Source: an uncultured Desulfobacterales bacterium
GTDB taxonomy: Bacteria > Desulfobacterota > Desulfobulbia > Desulfobulbales > Desulfocapsaceae
NCBI GenBank assembly: GCA_937915545.1
Contig: CALGIJ010000004.1
Span: 62,001-126,000, forward strand
Reading direction: 5' to 3'
DNA: 64,000 nt
Position numbers and translations under genes: made by a program. The notes beneath the pieces were generated by a model, which saw only the letters and a program-made list of their open reading frames with translations, was not told where the DNA came from and searched no databases. Below are positions 37,819 to 47,321 of the stretch, one piece after another (position 1 is the stretch's first letter; each line of letters begins with the position of its first letter).

Positions 37819-38463
37819 ATGCTGAGTCCTCAAGTCCCCGTCGCCAAGGAAGGATATCCCTTCATCCTCACCGCGGCCTTTGCTACGCTGATTGCCGCAC
37901 TCTTCGCCTTCAAGGGGTTGACCCTGGCCTTGCTGGTCATCACGGTCTTCATCCTCTGCTTTTTTCGCGATCCGGAACGGCTGCTGCCCGAGAACGCCGA
38001 TGCCCTGGTCTCCCCCGCCGACGGCAAGGTGATCCTCGTCGAGACGGTCACCGACCCACGTTTTGCCATCGACCAGGTGCAGAAAATCTCCATCTTCATG
38101 AACGTTTTCAATGTTCACGTCAACCGCAGCCCCTGTGACGGGGTGGTGCGGCGGGTCAGCTATCGGCCAGGCCAGTTCTACTCCGCCGACAGCCAGAAGG
38201 GCGGCCTGCATAACGAATACTGCGCCACCACCATCACCACTCCAGCCGGCAAAGAGATCACCTTCGTGCAGATCGCCGGCCTCATCGCCAGAAGGATCGT
38301 CTGCTGGCTGGAGCCTGGGGACACTATTGCCAGGGGGCGCCGCATCGGCCTTATCCGCTTCGGTTCACGGGTGGACGTCTATCTGCCCATGGATGTGGAG
38401 GTGGCGGTGAACAAAGGCGACACGGTTCGAGCAGGCGAATCCACCCTCGGTTTCCTCCGCTAG
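37819..38463 (+). CDS. psd: Phosphatidylserine decarboxylase (short, pyruvoyl type)
   Basis: A 214-residue proenzyme. Two N-terminal membrane segments (residues 14-50) are followed by FFRDPER, SPADGKV, and the FMNVFNVHVNRSP block. The GS self-cleavage site that creates the pyruvoyl group is in RFGSRVDV. It converts phosphatidylserine to phosphatidylethanolamine. It lies 24 bases after ilvH, so it may be in the same transcript. The synthase gene pssA often found beside it is not here. Confidence 0.93.
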   Translation: MLSPQVPVAKEGYPFILTAAFATLIAALFAFKGLTLALLVITVFILCFFRDPERLLPENADALVSPADGKVILVETVTDPRFAIDQVQKISIFMNVFNVHVNRSPCDGVVRRVSYRPGQFYSADSQKGGLHNEYCATTITTPAGKEITFVQIAGLIARRIVCWLEPGDTIARGRRIGLIRFGSRVDVYLPMDVEVAVNKGDTVRAGESTLGFLR

Positions 38464-38697
38464 GGCGTGCCGATGGCCACACCCTGCCAGGCGCTATGAC
38501 ACCGGCCAGGAGGGAGGAGCGCGCCGCCCTGCCGATGCCAGTGACTGTCATGACCATGCCCGTCGCCCACCCATCGCCACCGAGGTTGAGTATTGCGCTG
38601 AAGCCTGCCAGAGACGCGAACCACGGCTCGGTGAGAGCTTGCGCGGTATTCTCCCCGCTGCTGACCAAGAGGCAGGCCTCTTGTCCGCGAGGCCCTC

Positions 38698-39339
38698 GTG
38701 CGCATCGTTAGCGGTAGCGCCCGTGGTCGCAGCCTGCTCACCCCTCCCGCCGGGGAACGGACCATTCGTCCGACTTCTGACCGCGCCCGCGAGGCCCTGT
38801 TCAGCATCCTCGGTAAAGCCGTTGTCAGAGCCAAGGTGCTCGACCTCTTCGCCGGCACCGGCGCACTTGGCCTCGAGGCCTATAGCCGCGGCGCGGCGCT
38901 GGTGGTTTTTATCGACAGCGAGACCATTGCCCTCGATCTCATCCGCCGCAACATTGCCCGGCTTTTTGCAGAAGGGCAGAAAGCGGGCTTCCTGCAGCTA
39001 GCAAGACACGATCTTGCCACCCGTCACTGGCAACAGAGTGTGCAGTGCCTCATCTCCAGCGGCTTCGACCTCATCTTTGCCGACCCCCCATACGGACAGG
39101 GACTCTCCGAAATGGTTATCGACCACCTTGGCGACAGCCCATTGCTCGCCGAGGGGGGCCTGCTTGTCGTAGAGGAACGCAACACCATTTCTCTCCCCAT
39201 GAAAACAGCCTTTCTCAGTCAGATCGACCACCGCCGTTACGGTGAAGCCGGCCTGTGGTTTTATCAGCGCCACCGGCATCAGGCGACGACAGAGAGCGAC
39301 CATCCTCCGCACGCCCCGATGACAGGCCCTCCACCATAA
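38698..39339 (+). CDS. rsmD: 16S rRNA (guanine-966-N2)-methyltransferase RsmD
   Basis: A 213-residue SAM-dependent methyltransferase with RIVSGSARGR, RPTSDRAREALFSIL, the SAM-binding DLFAGTGALGLEA and the catalytic DPPYGQGL. It starts with GTG at 38698, and the C-terminal ~20 residues are a His/Pro-rich extension. It precedes coaD, as in many bacteria. The 234 bases before it (38464-38697) contain no gene. Confidence 0.92.
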   Translation: MRIVSGSARGRSLLTPPAGERTIRPTSDRAREALFSILGKAVVRAKVLDLFAGTGALGLEAYSRGAALVVFIDSETIALDLIRRNIARLFAEGQKAGFLQLARHDLATRHWQQSVQCLISSGFDLIFADPPYGQGLSEMVIDHLGDSPLLAEGGLLVVEERNTISLPMKTAFLSQIDHRRYGEAGLWFYQRHRHQATTESDHPPHAPMTGPPP

Positions 39340-39411
39340 CACAGGCTTTCATACCTGCCCAAAATGCACCCAAACACCTTTTTTCACCGAGCGAAAGAGG
39401 AGAACCAGCCA

Positions 39412-39921
39412 ATGCCCAGCAACGAACAACACCAGCCTTCCATCGCTGTCTATCCCGGCACCTTCGATCCGATCACCATGGGCCATGTCGACATCATCAA
39501 TCGTGCCCTCAACCTCTTCGACAAGGTGATCGTCGCCGTTGCCGTCAACTCCGCCAAGGATCCGGTGTTCTCCCTCGAAGAGCGTATCCAGATGATCGAA
39601 GACTCCTTCGTCGGTCAGGAACGCATTCAGGTCAGCTCGGTACGCGGCCTTCTTGTCGACTACGCCTATCGGCAAAATGCCAAAGCCATTGTGCGCGGCA
39701 TCCGCGCCGTTTCAGATTTCGATTACGAGTTTCAGCTCGCCCTGATGAACCGCAAGCTGCAGCGGGAGGTGGAATCGGTCTTCCTTATGCCCGGGTTCCG
39801 CTGGATCTATATCAGTTCCTCGATCATCAAGGACGCCGCCCGTAACGGCGGCAATGTCAGTGACCTCGTGCCACCCCATGTCGACCGCAAGCTAAGAGAA
39901 AAATTCGCACCCCGCTACTAA
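39412..39921 (+). CDS. coaD: Phosphopantetheine adenylyltransferase
   Basis: A 169-residue nucleotidyltransferase for the penultimate step of coenzyme A synthesis. It has YPGTFDPITMGHVDI (the TxGH-type motif), RGIRAVSDFDYEFQ, and ISSSIIKD near the C-terminus. ATG 39412 is chosen because of AGAGGAG upstream and a family-like N-terminus; the frame also opens at 39364. Confidence 0.95.
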   Translation: MPSNEQHQPSIAVYPGTFDPITMGHVDIINRALNLFDKVIVAVAVNSAKDPVFSLEERIQMIEDSFVGQERIQVSSVRGLLVDYAYRQNAKAIVRGIRAVSDFDYEFQLALMNRKLQREVESVFLMPGFRWIYISSSIIKDAARNGGNVSDLVPPHVDRKLREKFAPRY

Positions 39922-39993
39922 GAGGCCAGCTGTCTGGGTTCTGCCGGCGCACCCTGACGCGTTCACACAAAGCGGAGAGTTGCCTACAAAGCG

Positions 39994-40029
39994 ATGAGGG
40001 CCGCCCCCCTGCTGGGAAACGGCCCTCAT
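39994..40029. terminator. Strong hairpin between coaD and the acidic-protein gene
   Basis: A perfect 10-base stem (ATGAGGGCCG at 39994-40003 pairing with CGGCCCTCAT at 40020-40029) with a 16-base loop lies between the two convergent genes. It lacks a T-run on either strand, so it is at best a factor-assisted or mRNA-end-protecting structure. Confidence 0.5.
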
Positions 40030-40101
40030 GACACATCAGGCATTAGATGATGCGTACAACCCTTTGTGGGCTATCTCGGAGAAAAGTTCGGGTTTACCCC
40101 T

Positions 40102-43100
40102 TTACCGAGCGTTTTTGAGGTCGCGACGCAATTCGGCGAGTTCCATGTGCAGCGTCTCGCGTAGAGCGGCAATCTCTTTTTTGAGGTCTTCTGCAACGAG
40201 ACCAGCCGTGAGTCGCTGTTCCCTGTCAGCAGCTTCTCCACTATCCTCGGGCTCGGCCAGGAAAGCTACATCCCCCTCTTCCCCGTCATCCGCGTCCACC
40301 AGTGTCCCTTCTGTGCTGGCAGGACCTTCACCCTTCTCGAATTCCTCCAGCATCTCGTCGAACTCTCTCTGGGCGTCGCTGGCCACCGCCGCCGCCCCTT
40401 CGGTGCGCAGCGGGTCGACAAAGGTCAGCTGTTCGCCAACGCGAACCGCCTGGCGGGACAGCATGCCCTGCTGCCATTCCAGGGTCTGCAGGGTAGCGCC
40501 AAGGAGGAGTTCCTGCCTGGTCCGTTCGGATTTCCCGGATAGACTCGCCAGCCGCTGGAAGATAGAGTCCAGCACCCCATGAGCCTCGGCGCTTGCTTCG
40601 TAGCGATACCTGTCGATATGCTGCGCAACTGTGGACAGCAGTTGCAGGAAAGTCTTCTCCAGCGGCCGCTCAACCCAGCGCTGGCGCAGCCTGTTGATTT
40701 CGGCACACGTAGCGTTGAGTATTTTATCGTTCAATTCGAGTTTCAGGGAATCGACGCAGGCACGAAGCCCATCCAGGGGGTCGACGAGGACGGGCAACGC
40801 CCAGGCAGGATCGAAAACAGGCTGATCCTCATCGAGCCCGCTTTCCGCGCGCCCCCCTGCCGAGAGAGCGGCCAACGCGCTCCCCTCCACAATCGCAATC
40901 ATCTCTTGACTGACGGCCTGAACTTCGGCGGCAGACTCTTCCTCGACCAAGACCTCTTCCGACAACGGCTCGGCATCTGCGAGAACATGGTCTCGCAGAG
41001 AATCCTCTTCCTGCACGGTTTGCGCAGAGACCGGTTCGGCATCGGCGAAGGCCGCGGTGGCAGCGGTTTCTCCAGCCACATCGATGGTGTCGGCCATATC
41101 GATTTCGTCGCCTGCCAAGGCGTTGTCCATGGCACCCTCATCTTCTGTGAGGGGTTCCTCTACGCCAGGAAGAGTGCTTTCGGCCCTATCCCCATCGGAG
41201 CCTGCTAGCGCGGCAGGGACGTGGTCTTCTTCTAAAAACTCGTCCTCGGCGAGTTCGAAGATCACCTCTTCTTCTGGCGCGACAAGCCCGTCACCTGCCA
41301 GAGCCGCGGCACCAAGCACCGCAGCCGTGGTGGCTGCATCTGCTGCAGGGGCCACGCCTTCGCCGTGCGGCGAGTCTTCTTCACTCCCCGCCGCGAAGAA
41401 GGCGGCGATGTCCTGCTCCCTTGCCGAATCAGTGACAGTTTCCGCCTCGGCGCCATCGCCCTCCAGACTATCGAACAAGTCCTCGATAGCCGACTCGGCG
41501 AGGGCGTCGTCTTTCGAGGCCGCCTCGTCGGCAAAAAATGCGACGACATCTTCCTCGGCCTGCTCTTCTGCAGTTGCCGCCACCCCATCGCCGGGTACCT
41601 CGGCTGATGCTGCCGGTGAGACAAACTGACTTTCCACGGCAGAGAGCCCATCGGCGGCGAGACCGTCGAAACTGAGATCCTCGTCGGCAGCTTGTCCTGC
41701 ATCGAGGGGTTCTTCTTCCTGCTTGCCTTCGAGACGAGTTTCGGCGCCAGGAACGTCGCCAGCGAGATCCCCCTCGGAGAAAAAGGCTGAAGGTTCGACC
41801 TTCTCTTCCACCGATTCGGCTTCCTCCATCTCCTGTTGTGGACGCTCGTCGAGCCAATCGAGGCCGAGAGCAGCCTCTTCTTCTTCGGCGGCTGCATGTG
41901 CTTTGGAAGTCTCCTCGGGGACAGCATTCGCCGCGGCAGCCGGAGCCGTGCCTTCCTCGTCGAGGAAGAGGTTGTCGATAGTTCCCGAAAGTTCTTCGGC
42001 GACTCCGCGAGAAAGGGGGGCAGCCTCAAGTGATTTTGCGCTAAAGAGGCTCTCTTCCTCTATTGCCGCCAGCGCCGGAGCGAGTTCTTCTCCCTCCATG
42101 GGCAAGGAGAGTTCGTCGCTGTCGTCGTCAGCGTCTGTCTCGACATTCACTCCGAGGAGCGCGGTTTCACGATCAAGTGGGGCTGAAGCATCCGCAACCA
42201 TCGGGGGCGGTTCGTCGATTTCCGGAAGGATCGACTCGGCAGCACCGAAGACCTCTTCCTCTATATCCTTGGCGAGAATTTTCTCCTCCTCATCTTCCTC
42301 GTTCAACTCCTCAATATCCGCCAGAGCCGCTATGGGCTCCTGCAAAGCGCCACCGATGCCAGCCACCGGGGACAGTGAAGAAGCATCCAGCGCATCATCG
42401 GCATCGGCCTCTTCGTCTTCCTCGCCGACATCAACACCCTGCAACGCGATGTCTTTCTCGACGGCAACCGCTTCCTCGTCGGCAAAAAGCTCGACAGCAG
42501 GCGCCAGTTCTTCCTCAATCTTTTCATCTACTTCATCTCTGGGTGCAGGGGCACCGACCGCCTCGCCAAAGAAGTGCTCGATGTGCGAAGTCACCAGCGA
42601 AGGATCCTTGAGCCCCAGGGCCATCGCCTCGCGCTCGGCCTGGAACCCCATTTCCGAATCTTCATCGACGTCCGCCAGAGCGGGTGCCAGCGTGGCTCCC
42701 CCGCTGACCTCCTCGTCCTCGTCCTCATCGCTATCGACCGCCTGGGAAATGACCTCGGGGGCAATGGTTGGGCCAATCAGCGACTTGAATGCATTGAACT
42801 TTTCTACCGCCGGAAAGAGAACCGCCTTCTCCTCTTCGAGGGTCATCGGCCGCAGCACGATTCTCTCGAGGCATTCGTAGAAGTGTTGCAGCACCTTGAA
42901 CGCATCGGGATGGGCGTTGCTCTTCTTCACCTTGATATAGGCGGCGAGGGTCCCGATACCTTGGAGGAGAATGAGCTTAGGCCGGCTATGTGAGTATTGG
43001 TCCTCGAGACGGAAGACCTCCCGCCGCAAATCGTTGAGATCCTGTTCGGTGATTTCCCAGTCAATGCCGAGGACAATAGCCTTGAGGTTGAGCAACTCGC

Positions 43101-43641
43101 CCTCGTCGCCCTGGACTTTTCCAGTCTTCCGAGGTGGGGAAGGGGCCGGCTCGGCCACCGGCTCGGGTGAGTCGGGGGTGGGATACACTTTGATCTGGCG
43201 CTTGAAATTCTCGAACCGCTTGACGTCTTCGAGGAGAATGTCCCTTTTCTGCCCTTCGCTTAAGTCGACAGAGGAGACGATCTTTTCAAGATTGTAATAA
43301 AAGGTGAGCAGTAATTTGATAGCACTGGGATGAGCGTCGGCCTTTTTCTGGTAGATGTATTTGCTGATCTTCTCCAAAGCCTGAACATAGACGAGGTTAA
43401 TGGCTTCCCCGGCCCAGATGCTTTTCAGGTCGACCAGTTCCTCGTTGAACTGACGCAGTACATCGTCGGTGATTTCCCAGTCGATGGACAGCACCAGACT
43501 CTTGAGGCGGCTGATGGGTGATTCGTTGTCTGTGGAAAGCTCGAACAAATCATCGGCATCTGAATAGTACGAATCATCATAGTCATCGTTGCCAAGCGTC
43601 AAATCGTCGTCATACTGGCTTTCGGTATACTGTTTCACCAC
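40102..43641 (-). CDS. 1179-residue acidic protein with repeated helical domains and coiled-coil tail
   Basis: Not a family I recognise. The N-terminus is Asp/Tyr-rich. A helical domain of about 80 residues (xxLKxxVLxIDWEITxxxL...) occurs at roughly 45-125 and again at 182-265; a diverged third copy may be at 953-1040 (DGLRACVDSLKLEL...). Between 290 and 940 is low-complexity sequence very rich in Glu, Asp and Ala, likely disordered. The last ~30 residues (EIAALRETLHMELAELRRDL) form a short coiled coil. It starts nine bases after the MglA-like GTPase gene, so it probably functions with it as scaffold, effector or polar target. No signal peptide is seen. Confidence 0.75.
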   Translation of the reverse strand: MVKQYTESQYDDDLTLGNDDYDDSYYSDADDLFELSTDNESPISRLKSLVLSIDWEITDDVLRQFNEELVDLKSIWAGEAINLVYVQALEKISKYIYQKKADAHPSAIKLLLTFYYNLEKIVSSVDLSEGQKRDILLEDVKRFENFKRQIKVYPTPDSPEPVAEPAPSPPRKTGKVQGDEGELLNLKAIVLGIDWEITEQDLNDLRREVFRLEDQYSHSRPKLILLQGIGTLAAYIKVKKSNAHPDAFKVLQHFYECLERIVLRPMTLEEEKAVLFPAVEKFNAFKSLIGPTIAPEVISQAVDSDEDEDEEVSGGATLAPALADVDEDSEMGFQAEREAMALGLKDPSLVTSHIEHFFGEAVGAPAPRDEVDEKIEEELAPAVELFADEEAVAVEKDIALQGVDVGEEDEEADADDALDASSLSPVAGIGGALQEPIAALADIEELNEEDEEEKILAKDIEEEVFGAAESILPEIDEPPPMVADASAPLDRETALLGVNVETDADDDSDELSLPMEGEELAPALAAIEEESLFSAKSLEAAPLSRGVAEELSGTIDNLFLDEEGTAPAAAANAVPEETSKAHAAAEEEEAALGLDWLDERPQQEMEEAESVEEKVEPSAFFSEGDLAGDVPGAETRLEGKQEEEPLDAGQAADEDLSFDGLAADGLSAVESQFVSPAASAEVPGDGVAATAEEQAEEDVVAFFADEAASKDDALAESAIEDLFDSLEGDGAEAETVTDSAREQDIAAFFAAGSEEDSPHGEGVAPAADAATTAAVLGAAALAGDGLVAPEEEVIFELAEDEFLEEDHVPAALAGSDGDRAESTLPGVEEPLTEDEGAMDNALAGDEIDMADTIDVAGETAATAAFADAEPVSAQTVQEEDSLRDHVLADAEPLSEEVLVEEESAAEVQAVSQEMIAIVEGSALAALSAGGRAESGLDEDQPVFDPAWALPVLVDPLDGLRACVDSLKLELNDKILNATCAEINRLRQRWVERPLEKTFLQLLSTVAQHIDRYRYEASAEAHGVLDSIFQRLASLSGKSERTRQELLLGATLQTLEWQQGMLSRQAVRVGEQLTFVDPLRTEGAAAVASDAQREFDEMLEEFEKGEGPASTEGTLVDADDGEEGDVAFLAEPEDSGEAADREQRLTAGLVAEDLKKEIAALRETLHMELAELRRDLKNAR

Positions 43642-43650
43642 AGTTTCTCT

Positions 43651-44256
43651 CTAGAGTAATTTTTTCTGGATTGAAATAACCGAGGCAGAGATGATTTTCT
43701 TGAGTGTCGCTGCCACATTATATCCAGTAATGGCACTTGCCTCGAAGTAGGGCACCTTCAACCTGCTATTCAGATCCTTCTCCAGTACCTCCGTGGGCAG
43801 GATAGGAATACCGTGCTCTTTGAGATCGACCTTGTTGTACTGCATGACTAGGGGGATACGAAAAATGCTTTCCTTGTAGGACTGCAGGTTTTCGTGCAAT
43901 TGATTGAGGGAGCGAATGTTCTTTTCACGCTGCTTTTCCATGGCGTCGGCGACGAAAACGATGCCATCGACCCCGCGCAGCACAAGCTTGCGGGTGGCGT
44001 TGTACTTAACCTGACCCGGGACGGTATAGAGCTGGATCTTGATGTCGTAGCCCTTGATCTGCCCCATGTCGAAGGGGAGAAAGTCAAAAAAGAGCGTCCG
44101 ATCGCCGTGCGTCTTGAGGCTGACCATTTCCGAGGCGATCTGCTTGCGGTAGGTACGGTTGATATACTCGAGGTTGGTGGTCTTGCCGCATCGCCCGGGA
44201 CCGTAATAGACGATCTTCACCTGCACTATCTTGTCTTTCAGATTGATAAAGCTCAA
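43651..44256 (-). CDS. MglA-like small Ras-family GTPase
   Basis: A 201-residue GTPase close to MglA. The P-loop GPGRCGKTT lies at residues 19-27; the switch II motif is the MglA-type TVPGQ (78-82) rather than Ras DxxGQ, and NKVD is at 141-144. MglA proteins set cell polarity, motility or type IV pilus activity and are turned off by roadblock-type GAPs. A roadblock gene lies 79 bases upstream on the same strand. The acidic protein downstream is the likely partner. Confidence 0.88.
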   Translation of the reverse strand: MSFINLKDKIVQVKIVYYGPGRCGKTTNLEYINRTYRKQIASEMVSLKTHGDRTLFFDFLPFDMGQIKGYDIKIQLYTVPGQVKYNATRKLVLRGVDGIVFVADAMEKQREKNIRSLNQLHENLQSYKESIFRIPLVMQYNKVDLKEHGIPILPTEVLEKDLNSRLKVPYFEASAITGYNVAATLKKIISASVISIQKKLL

Positions 44257-44335
44257 CGTTTCACTCCCTTAGCTATCGCTGCAGATAGGTGCCGCCCCCG
44301 TCACCGACAACACGGCGACATTCCGTCCCCGCCCC

Positions 44336-44734
44336 CTACTTCCTTTCCCAGACTTTGCGAATCTTCTCAATCACGTCGACGACGTTGAGACGCAGGAAGC
44401 CCAGGGAGATATCACGTCCGAACATGGAAATGAGCAGCAATTCGTCATCGATTTTGCTGAAGTGGATGTTCGATTCCTGTCCCTTGTGGAAGAGCAGAGA
44501 GAACTCCTGCTCGCCGACAAGCTTGGCCATGGCATCCACCGTGGCGAAGTTCCCCGCCGCCAGGGCGGCGAAAGAATAGACGTCATACTTGCTCTCGCCA
44601 TTGTCCTTGGCAGTGATGATGTTGCCAGCCATGTCGATGATGATGACACAATCGACACCGAGTTTTATCAACTTTTCCGCCAAAATTTTGTCTATCTGCT
44701 CGAGTTGCTCCTGACTGACAATCCCATAGTTCAT
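44336..44734 (-). CDS. Roadblock/LC7 domain protein (MglB-like)
   Basis: A 132-residue single-domain roadblock/LC7 protein (CVIIIDMAGNIITAK, FAALAAGNFATVDAMAKLVGE, FSLLFHKGQESNIHFSKI). Such proteins act as GAP or exchange factor for MglA-like GTPases as homodimers. ATG 44734 is preceded by GAGG. It is the first gene of a three-gene minus-strand operon. Confidence 0.85.
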   Translation of the reverse strand: MNYGIVSQEQLEQIDKILAEKLIKLGVDCVIIIDMAGNIITAKDNGESKYDVYSFAALAAGNFATVDAMAKLVGEQEFSLLFHKGQESNIHFSKIDDELLLISMFGRDISLGFLRLNVVDVIEKIRKVWERK

Positions 44735-45136
44735 GCCGCAAACCTCTTCGTAAATGTGGTTTTACCTGCTATTACGGCGGCGCCCGTGCCGTCTCCGACA
44801 GCGCCGAACCTCTGTTGACGGGCCGATACCCGACTATGTCTGAATAGTATCAAAAATTATAAAAAAAATACCGTCTCTTTTAGGCCCCTTCAGGATGCTG
44901 TCGATAAAAAGGATCACTGCCGCGACATCTCGACGAGGTTACGGCAAGATACCGTTTTGACCACTATACGACAGTTTTTTACCTATATGAAGTTTTATTT
45001 TTGGTTTTTATTAACAAATTCATCCCGCTATGAAAAATCCTGATCAAGATTTGACCTCCCCGCTCTTCCTGCTCCGGTCGGTCAGTGATGGCGATGCGAA
45101 TTGCGTTAGCCGGTATTTTTTGCTATTACCCTGTGA
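44735..45136. other. AT-rich divergent intergenic region
   Basis: These 402 bases separate the roadblock operon (minus) from tatD (plus). The part 44840-45050 is strikingly AT-rich compared with the window, with A- and T-tracts, and should hold promoters for both directions. No -10/-35 pair is clear enough to name. No RNA gene is recognised. Confidence 0.4.
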
Positions 45137-45982
45137 ATGAAGACAATTCCCTCCCATCTCATGCAGTTGCCCGTCCTCGATCTTGCCGGCGCCACCCTGA
45201 TCGACACCCATTGCCACCTCGATATGGAGGCGTACGACCATGACCGAAGCGAGGTCCTGGAGCGGGCCTTCGCCCTGCCGGTGAGTCGCATCGTCACCGT
45301 CGGCGTCGATGTGGCCAGTTCGGCGAGATGCGTCAGTCTGGCACGGAGCGACCGGCGTATCGCAGCGACCATCGGAGTTCACCCACACGACGTCGGAGAT
45401 CTCGACGCGACTCAGTACCGCCAGTTGGAGAGGCTCTATCAGGATAACAGCCCGTATATCGTCGCCTGGGGCGAGATCGGTCTCGATTACTACAGAAGAC
45501 ACAGCCCGCCTGACGAGCAGCGAAGCCATCTCCGAAGGCAGCTCGACCTCGCCGATGATCTCAACCTGCCGGTAGTCATCCACAACCGCGATGCCGACGA
45601 CGATCTTCTTGCCATCCTCCGGGAAGCCCGCCCGCTGCGTTGCGGAGGTATCATGCATTGCTTTTCGGGAGACTGGCTACTGGCGGAGCAGGTCCTCGAC
45701 CTCGGCCTGCTGATTTCCATCCCTGGAGTCGTGACCTTCAAAAACAGCACCACCTTGCAGGACGTAGTGCAACGCGTGCCGCTGTCTTCGCTGGTAGTGG
45801 AGACCGACGGACCCTACCTCGCGCCACAGCCCCATCGCGGCGCGCGAAACGAACCGGCTCTGCTCGCCCACACCGTGGCGAAGATAGCAGAACTGCGCCT
45901 CATTTCACCAGCTGAGGTGGCCAGGCAGACCACCTGCAATGCCGAAAAACTCTTTCACTTCGACAGGAGCGAGCGACCATGA
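45137..45982 (+). CDS. TatD-family metal-dependent hydrolase/DNase
   Basis: A 281-residue TIM-barrel hydrolase with the metal ligands DTHCHLD, GEIGLDYY, VIHNRDA, MHCFSG and ETDGPYL. TatD enzymes are 3'-5' exonucleases or quality-control hydrolases. The first ~20 residues before the DTHCHLD motif are longer than in most relatives. It overlaps the next gene by four bases (ATGA). Confidence 0.9.
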   Translation: MKTIPSHLMQLPVLDLAGATLIDTHCHLDMEAYDHDRSEVLERAFALPVSRIVTVGVDVASSARCVSLARSDRRIAATIGVHPHDVGDLDATQYRQLERLYQDNSPYIVAWGEIGLDYYRRHSPPDEQRSHLRRQLDLADDLNLPVVIHNRDADDDLLAILREARPLRCGGIMHCFSGDWLLAEQVLDLGLLISIPGVVTFKNSTTLQDVVQRVPLSSLVVETDGPYLAPQPHRGARNEPALLAHTVAKIAELRLISPAEVARQTTCNAEKLFHFDRSERP

Positions 45983-46665
45983 TAGCTGAAAACCTCCAGC
46001 GGATTCGTGCTGAGATCGCCGCCGCCGCCCGCAGGGCCAAACGCAACCCCGAAGAAATCACCCTGGTGGCGGTGTCGAAACTCTTTCCCGTAGAACTGAT
46101 ACGGGAGGCCGTTGACGCCGGGCAGACGGTCTTCGGGGAAAATTACATCCAGGAAGCGGCGGCCAAGAAACCTCAGCTGCCAGAAGGGGTTCACCTGCAT
46201 TTCATCGGCCACCTGCAGAGCAACAAGGCACGCCTGGCCACCGAGACCTGTGACATGATCGAGACCGTGGACAGCCTGAAACTTGCTACGGCCTTAAACA
46301 ACCATCTGATGAAATCAGGCAGGAGGATGAAGGTGCTGCTCCAGGTCAATATCGGCAGGGAGCTGCAAAAGAGCGGGGTCGACCCCGCGGAGGCGGAGCA
46401 GTTGCTGCGGCAGATGCAGTCTTTGCAACAGCTGCAGATGTGCGGGCTGATGACAATCCCCCCTCTGTCGACGGAGGCGGAAGCATCGCGGCCCCATTTT
46501 CGAGAATTGCGCCTGCTGGCGAATTCGCTGGCTGCCCGGGGCCTGTTTCCGGAAATGGAGAACCCGCAACTCTCCATGGGGATGTCGGACGACTTCCCCG
46601 TTGCCATCGAGGAAGGAGCGACCATCGTCCGCGTGGGTACGGCGATCTTCGGCAGACGCCAGTGA
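45979..46665 (+). CDS. yggS: PLP homeostasis protein (YggS/PROSC family)
   Basis: A 228-residue PLP-binding protein with the cofactor lysine in LVAVSKLFP and the family motifs FGENYIQEA, HFIGHLQSNK and LSMGMSDDFPVAIEEGAT..RVGTAIFG. It holds and distributes pyridoxal phosphate. It is translationally coupled to tatD. Confidence 0.93.
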   Translation: MIAENLQRIRAEIAAAARRAKRNPEEITLVAVSKLFPVELIREAVDAGQTVFGENYIQEAAAKKPQLPEGVHLHFIGHLQSNKARLATETCDMIETVDSLKLATALNNHLMKSGRRMKVLLQVNIGRELQKSGVDPAEAEQLLRQMQSLQQLQMCGLMTIPPLSTEAEASRPHFRELRLLANSLAARGLFPEMENPQLSMGMSDDFPVAIEEGATIVRVGTAIFGRRQ

Positions 46666-46672
46666 ACGGCAC

Positions 46673-46706
46673 CAAAAAAAAGATCTGCCCGCAGGCAGAT
46701 CTTTTT
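46673..46706. terminator. Bidirectional terminator between yggS and the PxxKW gene
   Basis: A perfect 10-base stem (AAGATCTGCC at 46680-46689 with GGCAGATCTT at 46694-46703) and a CGCA loop, with a T-run after it on the plus strand and an A-run before it, so it can end transcripts from both convergent genes. Confidence 0.9.
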
Positions 46707-46725
46707 AACGGTGTAAGGGGTACGG

Positions 46726-46971
46726 TTACTTCCTCTTCGAGGCCCGTTTTGCCGCCTTGAGGGGGTTGACGCGGATTTTCACCACGGCAATCTCCGGCTT
46801 GGCATGGGTGGCGAAATTACAGAACCCGAGCTTCCACTTGGCAGCTGGATTGACGTAACTGCGGCAATATTTGGCATTGTCGGTCTCGACGATTCGTGCA
46901 CATCCTTCGCATTTATCAATGATCGGCTGAAAACGACCATCGGCGTAATTGACAGAAGCCTGATTTTCCAT
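46726..46971 (-). CDS. PxxKW-family cysteine-rich protein
   Basis: An 81-residue protein with the PAAKW motif (VNPAAKWKLGFC) and cysteines in CEGC, YCRSY and GFCNF that could bind a metal; the C-terminus is Lys/Arg-rich. The family is found mainly in sulfate-reducing and related deltaproteobacteria and has no known function. ATG 46971 is preceded by GGAGG. Confidence 0.8.
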   Translation of the reverse strand: MENQASVNYADGRFQPIIDKCEGCARIVETDNAKYCRSYVNPAAKWKLGFCNFATHAKPEIAVVKIRVNPLKAAKRASKRK

Positions 46972-47211
46972 TCTCGCTATCCTCCAAAACATCTACGCTC
47001 TTGCCGGCTCCATCGCCAGAGACGGGCCGGGAAACAGAGGCGCCAGGGCGCCCTCTGGTTTCTCCACGACAAACATGAACTTTTCTTTATATCAGAAGCT
47101 CGTGACATTCTCAAGTATTTTCCACGGCACCAAAGACTTCCCAACCCTTTCTCTTGCTTTTTTCTTTCCTGTCCGACAATGAGATTGAAAGATATGGCGC
47201 ACGTGCGACCC

Positions 47212-47240
47212 TTGTAATAAGAAGGTTATTGGTATATAAT
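47212..47240 (+). promoter_or_regulatory. Promoter of pilC
   Basis: TTGTAA at 47212-47217, a 17-base spacer and a perfect TATAAT at 47235-47240, about 80 bases before the pilC ATG. The rest of the 350-base gap 46972-47321 holds no recognisable gene. Confidence 0.65.
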
Positions 47241-47321
47241 CGAATTCATTTGCTGTTTGAACGACAGTGAGGCCTTTGCCGCGATTCTTTCTACAACGCT
47301 CGCCACCTTGGGGAGGTCACA

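Noticed and set aside
41723..42880. A 385-codon serine-rich plus-strand frame inside the acidic-protein gene
   Set aside because: The Ser/Ala runs are the reverse complement of Glu/Asp/Ala codons of the acidic protein; no ribosome-binding site or domain.
40102..43641. Tandem DNA repeats or CRISPR-like structure in the acidic-protein gene
   Set aside because: The repetition is at the amino-acid composition level (Glu/Asp/Ala); no regular DNA repeat unit or spacer pattern is seen.
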